This document shows, piece by piece, positions 1 to 29,739 of a stretch of 64,000 nt of DNA. Source of the stretch: Mugil cephalus (lineage: Eukaryota > Chordata > Actinopteri > Mugiliformes > Mugilidae); contig NC_061786.1 in assembly GCF_022458985.1 (NCBI RefSeq), positions 18,048,974 to 18,112,973 on the forward strand, read 5' to 3'. Numbering within the stretch: position 1 is the stretch's first letter; each line of letters opens with the position of its first letter. The notes below the pieces were generated by a model. It did not search any database. It was not told where the DNA came from and was given only the letters and a program-made list of their open reading frames with translations. Made by a program: the position numbers and the translations under genes.

Positions 1-644
1 TTAAATCTCATTTATAAATATTTAGGGGTCCTATTTGAACCCCTAAATATTTATAAATGAGAAGCAGGGCCAACACTGTGTCCCTCTTTGCTGCATTTGA
101 CCAAAATTATTCGAGCATGGCGTTAGCCTTTGATTGCAGCTGATTCAAACCTCTGTGCAACATGCAGATTTAACCCAGGCTTCACAGCTGATCCTGCTCT
201 TCGTTGACTAAGCAGAAGTTAGCCGTGACCGCTAACACATCCAGATAATAACAGGAAAAACTTGGGCTTGTGACAATGGCATGAGAACTCCCTCCGATGT
301 CTCCTTTAACCTGGTTACAACTAGCTTAAGCTAATGTTATTACCCGGGTTGAGTGCGGTTAATAAGTAATGTTAGCATTTAGCTCGCGTCAGTGACACGG
401 TTAGGTAATGTTAACAAGTAACAGAGACAGCCGGGCAGCGTTTTGCCTTCTTCCTCTGCCATTTTTTTTTAACTTGGGTAACCTTAATGTTAGCGCTTAC
501 TACTACACGTACCTTGACACTGACAGTGGGCTCCTTCGAGCTAGCCCAGCTAAAACATCTCCGCGGACACGTGTACCCAAACAGATAAATACGCCAAATA
601 AACTGCGCTGCTTTTTAAGTTTCACCAGCCCGCCGCTAACTTAC
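1..644. other. flank / probable intron 1 of a minus-strand gene
   Basis: Apart from the hairpin at the left edge, I see no exon here. If the minus-strand exon at 645-714 is real, this stretch is the start of its first intron. Short open frames in it have no recognisable product. Confidence 0.4.
6..62. repeat. perfect 24-bp inverted repeat (hairpin)
   Basis: Arms 6-29 and 39-62 are exact reverse complements (24 of 24) around a 9-nt spacer. The sequence is AT-rich with a GGGGT/ACCCC inner end. The window edge is 5 nt away, so it could be the inner part of a larger palindrome or one end of a foldback element. No protein is associated. Confidence 0.9.
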
Positions 645-714
645 CATTTTTCAGCTCGTGTTTCACAGTAAACAGGTCACCTTCTCTGGAAGATCCCTCC
701 ATCGGGGATGGCAT
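645..714 (-). CDS. candidate first coding exon of an unidentified minus-strand gene
   Basis: On the minus strand an ATG at 714-712 opens 23 codons plus one base, starting MPSPMEGSSREGDLF and continuing through TVKHELKN. The frame runs directly into a consensus donor (G then GTAAGT, GT at 644-643). Upstream on the same strand is a promoter-like segment with two NF-Y CCAAT boxes (981-1023). I do not recognise the peptide. It is polar and acidic at first, with no signal peptide or transit-peptide character, so it does not look like the start of HADHB, the expected human neighbour. Only this exon would be in the window; the rest of the gene would lie to the left. What is seen is start, open frame, donor and promoter context; that it is a gene is inference. 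Confidence 0.5.
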
Positions 715-980
715 CGTAATTTCGTGCCCCGATTGAGTCCAAAGATGCGTCTCAGGCAAGATTAAGCTCACCTCCTAAGGTAATTTGCAGTATTAACATG
801 CGGAAAGTACAGCGTGTAACAACAAAAAAATGAACGCCTGTGAGTTCGGCGCCAAACTGGACAGAGATATAGGCAGAATATTGTTACTAAACCTGGCAGC
901 AAGCTGCAAGCCCAGAGGAAACACTTGCTTCTTGCAGCACACCACCACGACCACTACCTTCGCAACCAGGCAGTCCCTTT

Positions 981-1075
981 TCGCTGATTGGTGTTGCTAT
1001 GGGAGGATCTGGCCTCTGATTGGATCGTCCTAGGGCAGCGACACATGGTCCCGCCCTCCTTAAAACTGGTGCTGC
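981..1075 (-). promoter_or_regulatory. candidate minus-strand promoter: two CCAAT boxes and an X-box-like site
   Basis: ATTGG at 987-991 and 1019-1023 are minus-strand CCAAT boxes 32 bp apart. Between them GTTGCTATGG (993-1002) resembles an RFX X-box half. A CCCGCCCTCC GC-box-like run follows near 1050. The orientation suits the candidate exon at 714-645. Assignment is inference from motif arrangement. Confidence 0.45.
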
Positions 1076-3120
1076 GTTCAATTTCCCTCGTTAACGTATT
1101 CATCAAAAGTCAGAATGTGAAAAGTCGATAATAAAAAAAAGGTGATATATATATATATATATACATATTTTTGCATATATTAGAAAAGAGGAAGGATATT
1201 ATGAGTAGCAATGTCTAAGTGGAGGAGAGTAGCCAAGCACTTTTTTTAAGTATATAGTTTTTTTCTTACTTTGATTTTGCATGAATGTTTTAAAAATCCT
1301 ACACACGTTTTGCTCTTAAATTGTTCTTTTTGCTTTATTGCTTATGCCAGAAAATATGATACATGTAATCATGTCATAAACATATATTATGATTTTAATA
1401 ACATATTAAAATCAATTAATTTAATTTTCAACAATGTTATATTTACTACTTCATCATCTCATATATCATTAATGAGAAAAATGAAATAAAATGCTGCTGC
1501 TTTTGTGTAATATCTAAATGTTCTGAGGTAATTTTGCTTTGCTGAAGATTATTGGGCAATAGAGGCATCATGTCTGGAAAGTGATCAGTTCCTGTTGGTT
1601 GAGGTTAAAATAGTTTATCAGCCACAGACAGCTTTCAGAATCATATAGTTCTATCAGCATCTCCCTAAAACCATCTCAGCAAAAACTCATAAGCTTCAAG
1701 AAGGTAGAACTCGTTGCAGGACTGTTATGTTAGTTTTAACCAGATGTGTCTAATAAACTGTCATTTCCTGGATATATTTCAGTGTCACGTAGTCTTGCTA
1801 ATTGTACACTAGGTGTCACCATTATGCTTTTATTGACATTACAACTTTACTGTTGTCCCCATCACTACACTGCATTCATCATTGTGGGTTGAGAAATAAA
1901 TATAAAACGTACTAACAAACTAATGATAGGAACTGAAATGACTCTCTAACAAAGAAAACTGAATACATGTGTTTTAACATAAATGCAAAAATAATAAAGT
2001 TCTGTAGCTGCAGCTTAATTCTACATTATTGCAAATATTGTTGAGAACGATTTGTACTCAATCATTAAAATAACACCAAAAATCAGTATAAGAATCTGAT
2101 ATTTTCTTACACATAAATGTATTTACTATCGATGTGCATGTTAGAGTTTGGATGGTTACTTTGCCTGTCCAGGACAATAGCTGGGATAAGATGCAACTCC
2201 CCAACCCTCCGCAAAATAAGCAAGTATTTTATTGCTGTACCTCACCGAGACACTTTCTTTCTTTCTTTTTTTTGTGCATATAAAATTAAGAAGTCTTATC
2301 AAGAAGATCACTATGTAGGGGCTCCAAAAAGGAAGTGGTTAAAAGGAGGAGAAAGAACAAAAAAATGAAGTTTTAAATAAACTTAGATTCTTCCGACGTG
2401 TTATATACTGTGTCTTTTTGGAGGGGGTGTAAGTGTTGGGTTGTTTGCACTTTTTTTTTTTTTTTTTTTAAACCACTTTAGTGTTTTTTGAAAAGGAAAC
2501 AATACCCTATCACACTTAACACTATCTTACAGATCTCAGTAACTACACTAGTGTCAAACATAAAAGGAAATACTAGCATCTCAGAAACAGCACTTGCAGC
2601 CCTTAAGGAAATCTACTTTTATTCGCTGCTTATATTTGCTAAAAATGTTGTGTGCTAAACATATACACGATTTAGTACATAAAGATCAAAAGGTTTTGAA
2701 AGGATCATTGAAGTTTGTTTTTACTCCCAGAATTTAACAATTCCCCAAGCGGAAATATCTAAAATGTTGTATTTGTTTAGGAAATATTTCCCTTACTTTT
2801 GCTATTCTATAAATATCATGACTCATGTGTCCACGTCTAAATATAAAGTAAGCTGTGTTAAAGTTGAAGGAGAGATTTGAAGTCAAAGTGGCAGATTTTT
2901 GCCTCCACCTTGTGGCGAAATCCTGCTATTAAATTCATTTAGTATCATTACACGTTTGAGGTATTCACACAATTTTAATTACAACACAGCCCAGCTGTTT
3001 GTCATATGCGTAGCACTCATTTGAACGACATTAGATTTAAAACTATACGATTTTAGGTCGAAAGAGTTCTCACATTTGGTCCCTTTTAAGAGAATGGCAA
3101 ATATTTTGTAGTCCTAGAAC
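1076..3120. other. intergenic AT-rich stretch
   Basis: No exon seen on either strand. It contains an (AT)n run near 1146-1162, a poly-T run near 2450-2470, and a lone TCTAATAAACTG motif near 1749 like the end of the element at 9039-9240. I looked here for minus-strand hadhb exons and recognised none. Confidence 0.5.
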
Positions 3121-3126
3121 GAACGT

Positions 3127-3300
3127 CCAATGAGCTGCGTGATATTTTCAATTGACCAATGGAATCCGGGGGTCTTCGGCGACAGCCAATCAGCTTCGCG
3201 CCTGGTTGTGGTTTTCAGGAAGTGTTTTAAAGTGGGTAATCTTGTGAAAGAGCTAGTTAGCTTCAGTTCCCACAACTGCAGACTGACCTCCGCTCCCAAG
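3127..3300 (+). promoter_or_regulatory. hadha: hadha core promoter / 5'UTR
   Basis: Three CCAAT pentamers (3127-3131, 3156-3160, 3186-3190) sit within 175 bp upstream of the hadha ATG, in a locally GC-richer stretch without a TATA box. This fits a housekeeping NF-Y type promoter. The transcription start cannot be placed from sequence alone. Confidence 0.6.
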
Positions 3301-8883
<5,583 letters not shown>

Positions 8884-8953
8884 CCGACTCACCGTGTGTG
8901 CCAGTAGCTCCATAATAATAAAATAATAATAATAATAATAATAATATAATAAA
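8884..8953 (+). terminator. hadha: hadha 3'UTR with poly(A) signals in an (AAT)n run
   Basis: AATAAA occurs at 8917-8922 and 8948-8953, 34 and 65 nt after the stop, on either side of an (AAT)n microsatellite. A later AATAAA cluster near 9492 could serve a longer 3'UTR. Confidence 0.6.
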
Positions 8954-9038
8954 ACTCTACTATGCCACTAGGATGTGCCTAACATTTCTATCATGCGTAG
9001 AGGGTAAACATGCAGTGAATGGAAATACACCTTGTTGA

Positions 9039-9240
9039 CAGTTTATTGGGTGCACCAGCCTTAAATGCTGCCATATAATCCTACAATAAGCCCTTTATTT
9101 TATAGTTTTGGAGAGGTGTTGTGTTTAATGAGCTGTTTCTAGGTAGAAAGATATTAAAATTAGGCACCTTCCAAAATTGTACCATCACAATCCTCATGGT
9201 CCGACTGTATTAGTGGTTAACAGGTGTATCTAATAAACTG
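9039..9240. mobile_element. MITE-like element with 18-bp terminal inverted repeats
   Basis: Left end cagtttattgggtgcacc (9039-9056) matches the reverse complement of the right end (9223-9240) at 15 of 18 positions. The 202-bp element has no coding potential. Motifs of the form TTTATTAGGTACACC are, from memory, widespread in fish genomes; the family is not assigned. Confidence 0.6.
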
Positions 9241-9540
9241 GAAACTGGGCAATGTCTTTTACAGCATTGACTGGATGTTTAGCTTAAAGGGGCATACGGA
9301 GGCCAATTATTCACACATCGCCTATGTACAAACAATGTAGATGCATAAGAATTAAACACCCAGGTTCCAACAGGGAGTTTAATTCTTAATTATTAATGAA
9401 TGTCTACCAGTATGGTTTCGGGGAAATGTCTTTTCATTTTTGTACATTGAAGACTTTTCCGGCTTTGGTTTGGATGTAAATGTGACGCTTGAATAAAAAT
9501 AAAACAATTTTGTTATTGAACCGAGAACCTGCTTTTTCTG

Positions 9541-10010
9541 GCTGAGGGAGGTGCGTTGACGTCCCGTGCTGGAGGGAGGGGAGGGGAGGGTAGAGAGGGA
9601 GGGGGTGATGATGATTTATCTCCGTTACAGAATGGGACCGAGCCATGAGAAAGATGCGCTGCAGTCTCTTATTCGCCTGCGCTGGTCACGTGTCTGATTT
9701 CCATTGTCCGCAGAGCTGGGTGTGTACCGTGGGGAGGCTGGGTCGAGCTGGCTGCGTGTTTTTTTTTTCTCCCCCCTCAGCAGCATCCTTTTTAAGATCT
9801 TGTGACTTAGTCATCTGAAGGATGCTCGGGGCGGAGGATGAGGGAAGCGGCTCGGATTGCCTCATGTGTCGCTTGTTTTGTGGCGAATGAAGAAAACCGG
9901 AGCCGCCCCACCTGCACGGGGAAAGAGGAGCTGTGGACACCGCCCGAAACGGTGATGGTGATGATGATGATGGCTTTATTAGTTTAAGGTTAATTCTTTT
10001 TTTAAGCAGG
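9541..10010 (+). promoter_or_regulatory. kif3c: kif3c promoter and 5'UTR
   Basis: The 470 bp upstream of the kif3c ATG are GC-rich. They include a CRE-like TGACGTCC (9558-9565), G-rich Sp1-like runs (about 9570-9605) and an E-box CACGTG (9687-9692). Just before the ATG is a T-rich tract ending in AAGCAG at 10004-10009, which looks like a splice acceptor, so the 5'UTR may have an upstream non-coding exon. Confidence 0.55.
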
Positions 10011-13000
10011 ATGTCTAAAACCAAAAACAGCGAGGCCGTCAGGGTGGTGGTCCGCTGCCGGCCCTTCAACAGGAGAGAGGAGATTGCGCGGAATGAAAAT
10101 ATTTTGGAGATTGATGACAGGCTCGGGCAGATCACCATCAGGAACCCGAAGGCACCACCTGATGAGCCGATGAAGGTGTTCACGTTTGACTCGGTGTACG
10201 GCTGGAACTCAAAACAAACCGACATCTATGACGATGCTGTGAGACCTCTGGTGGAGTCCGTCCTCCGAGGCTTCAACGGGACTATATTCGCCTACGGACA
10301 AACTGGCACAGGTAAAACGCACACCATGCTAGGGGTGTCCAACGACCCAGAGAGGAGAGGGGTTATACCAAATTCGTTTGAGACCATTTTCACATTAATA
10401 TCCAGAACTCAGAATCAGAAATACCTGGTGAGGTCTTCATACCTGGAGATCTACCAGGAGGAAATCAGGGATCTTCTGTGCAAAGACAACAGCAAGAAAC
10501 TGGAGTTGAAAGAGAACGCAGACTCTGGTGTTTATGTGAAAGACCTGTCGTCGGTGGTGACTAAGAACGCCACCGAGATCGAGCATGTGATGAACCTCGG
10601 CAACCAGTCCAGATCTGTGGGGTTCACCAACATGAACGAGCGCAGCTCTCGCTCTCACGCAATCTTTCTCGTGACGGTGGAGTGCAGCGAAGTGGGGCCA
10701 GATGGCGAGGACCACATCCGCGTCGGGAAGCTGAACATGGTCGACCTGGCTGGCAGCGAGCGCCAGAGCAAGACGGGCGCCAAGGGGAAGCGTCTGAAGG
10801 AAGCTGCCAAGATAAACCTGTCCCTGTCGGCGCTGGGGAATGTCATTTCGGCCCTGGTGGACGGGAAGAGCACCCACGTCCCGTACAGAGACTCCAAACT
10901 GACCCGCTTGCTCCAGGACTCGCTGGGCGGCAATGCGAAGACGGTCATGATAGCAACAGTGGGGCCCTCGCACAAGAACTTTGACGAAACCCTGGCCACG
11001 CTGAGGTACGCCAACAGGGCCAAGAACATCAAGAACAAGCCTCGGATCAACGAGGACCCCAAAGACGCCCTGCTCAGGGAGTTCCAGGAGGAGATTGCAC
11101 GCCTGAAAGCTCAGCTGGAGGAGCGAGGGATGCTCGCGAAAGAGAAGAGGAGGATGAAGAGGAACAGCAAGAGGCTGAGTAAGAGCTTGGCCGGAATGGA
11201 AGAGGATATCTTCAGAGAGAGGGATGCAGATGTGTGGAAGGGAATGGAGGAGGAAGCAGACGTGAGGCACTACATGAAAGAGGGATGTGACGTCCCAAAG
11301 GTGCTCACCTGCCACGGGAGCGGTGAGAAGTTAAAGCACCTGAATGAAAACAGGAAAAGCGTGGAGGACATGCAGTGGGATCAAGAGGCTTTGGAGAAGA
11401 TCATAGAGAAGTACAAGGTACGATAAGGTCTGATTAACGAGACACTGGTGGAACAAAAGAAATGTACATAAATTATTAATTGTGTGTCTTTGTCCTCAGG
11501 CTATGGAGAGCAAGCTGCTAGTAGGGGGGAAGACTATAATTGATCACACCAACGAACAACAAAAAATGCTGGAGCTGAAGAGACAAGAAATCGCGGAGCA
11601 GGTCATTAATTTAAACTTTACTCCTTTCGAAGTTTTCTTGTTGCTTTTCATTAATTACGTTCTGATGTGCAGATAAGACGGGAGAGAGAGATCCAGCAGC
11701 AGATGATGCTGCAGGAAGAGGAGACCTTAGAAATGATAGAGACGTTTTCCTCCCTGCAGCAGGAAGTGGAACATAAGACAAAGAAGCTGAAGAGGGTAAG
11801 ATGACTCACTCCCACTAATGCAGTTAACGGTCATGTTAACAGTAATCGTATTTTACACATCAGATGTCAGTTCAGGTTTCTCCAGATTGAAGGCTGTCTC
11901 CCCGCGGTCCATGTTCGATATACATTTATTGTGCAGCTTTAACGACACAAGAATTTGTTTGGTCTCTGTTTATTTGGTTCTGTTCCTCTTTCAGCTGTAT
12001 GCCAAAGTGCAGCTGTTGAAGGGAGAGATGAAAGACATCATCGATGAACATGTAACAACCAGACAGGAGCTTGAACAGACACAAACTGAACTCACCAGAG
12101 AGCTCAAGTACAAGTAAGCAGACTGCTGTCGTCTTTTCTGCTCTTATTTCTGCATAAAAATGTGTCATATCGTTCATCATGCTTGAACTTTAAATGTTAT
12201 TTTACATTTAAAGACTGTTAAATGACGCCAGTATAGGTGGATGCCATAGATCTCAGTTTATTTTGTCAATTCTTTTTCAATGTTAAAATAAATCTAGTGA
12301 AAAGTTAAATATCATAAAAGCAGTGGAATGTAAATTTTAAAGCTACAGTGTTGAACCTTGTCTCCCCCTACTGGCAGTGGGAGTAATTACATTTGTTTGT
12401 AGTTCGACATATCTTTCACCCAGTGCTCTCCAGAAAAGAAAAGTCATACCACTTGTAATCTCTGGTGGCACAGATCATCTCTCCTGTGATTGCAACATTC
12501 TTGCACGCTTCCTTCTTCTGTGTCATTTATTAATTTGTTTATTGATTCATATGTCTGTGAAGGTTCTCAGTCATCCAGGTCATGGTAATCCAAAAAAGCG
12601 TTCCTATTTAAACCTCAATTTCCCACTAGTTTATCAGAACTGAAGAAGCTACTCGGATGAGTGGCGAAACGTCTTCAAGAAATTCTACAAGTCCAGCTGA
12701 CCTTATTCAACGCTTTTTTGGATTATTGATTCATAATTCACAGATTCCAAGTAACATGTATTGCTCCCATCTGCTCCTCTGTCTCTGTCGCTGCAGTTTC
12801 TTTCCCTCTTGCTCTCTGACAAATCAGTCATTGCTGGTTAATGTAAAACCCTTCACTGCAGATGTGCCGGTGCGGTAACGTTGCCACGGACACAAGTTTT
12901 AAAACACCAGTGAACTTAAATAGAAATAGAGAGAGACTAACTGGTGCTGATTGGTTCAGTCAACATCATGTGCAATCATTTAGCAACGTCTTAAATTTCA

Positions 13001-14646
13001 CAGATTTTTCTTTATATTTAAAAATCTATTTATTGAGAATAAATTAAGCTAAGCACAAACTTGGATATAAATAAATTCCACCTTTATTTCTTTAGAGAAA
13101 CAATATTTATAAGGAGATTCATCTTAAATATTAATGTGCATATTTTATTTATTTCCCCTTGCACTGATTTGTGTCGCTCGTTGCAGATATCTCCTGATTG
13201 AGAATTTTATACCTCCGGAGGAAAAGAACAAGATAATGAACAGGCTGCACTTTGACAGTGAGGAGGATCAGTGGCGGCTGCAGCCAGTCCTTCCGTCAGT
13301 GAGGTCAGTAAAGGAATTAAACAGTGTCGCTTTGTGTGGAACCTCAGAAAAATAAATGAATCGTAAATCAGTACTGAATCATGGAGGCCATAAAGCTGCT
13401 CTGTGGCGCTGTTACAGCTATTTTGCCCTTCAAATTTTACACCTGAATGCACATTCCTCTTAAATGGGAGGCCGGTTAAGATTCTGGGACATGTAAGAAA
13501 TCAGTAACAGAAGCATGTATAGATTAAGCAAGCTGGCGAAAATGAAATTTACTCTTCTCTAAAAACCTATCTAAGTGTTTCTATCCAGGCTGTAGATAAT
13601 GTACAACACGTATTGTGCGTTGCCAGGTTTGTTGAACTGTATGAAACAGAATCTAATCCCATCCTTTCCCCCCCCCCCCCACACCCCCCCAGTGCGCCCA
13701 CTCAGGTCAAGAGAAGGCCTCTCTCCGCTGTGGGATACAAGAGGCCAATCAGCCAATATGCACAGATGGCTGTTGCCACGGCTACCGGGGCCCCGTCTAG
13801 ATACCAGGTCAGTGCTCGGGACGTTCACGAGTCAAGCTGGCAGGAACAGCAGAGGAAGAGTGAAGAAGAAGAAGAAGAGGCGGCCGTAGCCATGGAAACG
13901 GATTTAACCGTTGCATCTTTAGGCCCCGACACTGTGAATTTCTCACATATACGCGAGGAACTGGAGATTTACTGCTAGTGATGTATTCATGCCGTGTTCT
14001 CACCAAGCTGAGCTTCACGTTTTTGCTTGATCAGTGTTAAAATACTTTAAAATACAATACTTGGCATTTGCAGCAATAGAAACTTTTAAAGGAAGGAAAC
14101 TTGACTTTAAACTTGACTGCTTTCTGCGTTTTACAGGCTGAGAATATCATGCTGTTGGAGTTAGACATGTCTCCGCCGACCATGTTCACCTTGAACCTTA
14201 ATGGCGCTCACCTGGAGAGAGCCTTTTCTCCCAGGCTGATGCAGGATCTCCTGGTTAATGTTCCGATGAGAGAGAGGACGGCTGCATCGTCACGGGTCAG
14301 GAAATCCCAATCCTGGTAAGAGAACGGCAGAGAACAGGTCATATTTTACTTAAACCTGTTTTCAATTTTTATTATTATGTTTTTTTATATTAATGTACTT
14401 GAAAAACCACTTTTTTTTTTGTTTTGGGAGGATACAAATACAAATAAACCTGTTAAATAATGAGCCCATCCATTATTTTTTATAATGTTATGCAGGTATC
14501 AGGCACCACAAGCAGCATCCATCACAACGTCCTCATCTTCCACTACTCTGATGTCAGCACCTCACAGCTCCAGTCCCTCCCAGAGACAAAGACCGTCGTC
14601 TGCTGCCTATCTTCCGCTCGGGGGTGCACGTCAGACGAGCCCCTGA
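10011..14646 (+). CDS. kif3c: kinesin-like protein KIF3C (kinesin-2 motor subunit)
   Basis: Coding exons: 10011-11417, 11500-11601, 11673-11795, 11995-12113, 13187-13303, 13693-13807, 14137-14315, 14496-14646; phases close to 770 aa (human KIF3C 793). The first exon encodes the whole N-terminal motor: P-loop GQTGTGKT at 96-103, switch [10 protein letters not shown], switch II DLAGSER, neck [13 protein letters not shown] coiled-coil stalk and a basic tail follow ([18 protein letters not shown], then [11 protein letters not shown] and VRKSQSW). The VRKSQSW tail and the position beside asxl2 favour KIF3C over KIF3B. It lacks the glycine-rich loop-11 insertion of mammalian KIF3C, and stalk residues about 390-469 are divergent. 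Family role: plus-end microtubule transport, usually as a heterodimer with KIF3A or as a homodimer. Start chosen because [18 protein letters not shown] matches the family N-terminus. Confidence 0.95.
12114..13186 (+). other. kif3c intron 4
   Basis: Largest kif3c intron. It contains the 140-bp MITE at 12586-12725 and otherwise no feature I can support. Confidence 0.8.
12586..12725. mobile_element. short MITE with 17-bp perfect terminal inverted repeats
   Basis: taatccaaaaaagcgtt at 12586-12602 is the exact reverse complement of 12709-12725. The interior includes blocks like GAACTGAAGAAGC and CGAAACGTCTTCAAG that I remember as a dispersed teleost repeat. Non-coding, 140 bp, inside kif3c intron 4. 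Confidence 0.7.
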
Positions 14647-15301
14647 CCTGTGCTGACGCACCTGTACTTCGGGGCCTTAGTTCAAAGTGACTCCAGTGAC
14701 TCCAGTGACTCCAGTTTAGCCAAGGGCCATGTCATGACTTTAAATCGATTGTTCCGTTTATGAAGCATTTACTCAACTTAAACCGGAAAAGACAAACAAT
14801 CCTTTTAATTTTTCAGTCTTCAATAATTAGTTTTCAACTCGTAAATGTATTATTTTGCCATTTGATTTTTGTCTGCTGCACACAGATAGCACAGCTAGAA
14901 CGTAATTGGGACTTTTTAGGTCCTTATTTAATATTCCCCCCTCAATAGCAACACTTATAATAATCTTTATTTTCAGCAGACGTAGTAATGTATCATGTCT
15001 TTGCCAAAAACAATGGAGAATGACGGGGGCGCTTGATGAATTGTCGCTTCAATTTCTTGCCAAATGTAATTGTGAGCTAACAAAAAAAAAAAAAAAAAAT
15101 GTGGAGAAAGCTTGCAGTGCTCTCTTGATTAGCTGCCTTATTTTTTTTCTTATAGTAGCGATATAGTGCATTTGCTTACACACTGAAATAAAGTGAAACA
15201 ATCTGCTGTAGATTTGTGATCTCTGCCACCGTAACCGCAGTTGAGTTCATGTGTGTGTGCAAATAAATGTGGGAAAACTTGGAATGACAGCTGTATACAG
15301 T
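14647..15301 (+). terminator. kif3c: kif3c 3'UTR and poly(A) signals
   Basis: After the stop there is a threefold GTGACTCCA repeat (about 14687-14713). AATAAA follows at 15187-15192 and 15262-15267, either of which could end the transcript. The next promoter begins almost immediately, so the kif3c-asxl2 intergenic gap is only about 100-200 bp. Confidence 0.6.
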
Positions 15302-15462
15302 AAGATGACGTTTCCTTTAGAGGGGGGGAGGGAGAGGGAAGGTCACATGACTCTTTACAGTAAGTCCAACATGGCAGACGGAGTGGATCTTACGCGGTAA
15401 CTAAAGCAACATTACAACTGGACCAGGCAAACTGAACACTACCCTGCAACAGGACGTCCACA
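15302..15462 (+). promoter_or_regulatory. asxl2: asxl2 promoter / 5'UTR with M-box and a short uORF
   Basis: A G-rich run precedes GTCACATGAC (15342-15351), an exact M-box/E-box type site. An upstream ORF of 10 codons including stop lies at 15371-15400 (MADGVDLTR), 62 nt before the asxl2 ATG, and would be translated only if transcription starts before it. Confidence 0.5.

Positions 15463-29739
<14,277 letters not shown>

Noticed and set aside
9933-10010. N-terminal extension of kif3c
   Set aside because: It would need a GTG start; the ATG at 10011 matches the family N-terminus.
10437-11315. 292-residue open frame on the minus strand
   Set aside because: It is antisense to the kif3c motor exon, has no domain I know, and is explained by the codon bias of the sense gene.
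13599-13889. Alternative frame across kif3c exon 6
   Set aside because: Only the frame giving [15 protein letters not shown] matches kinesin-2 tails.
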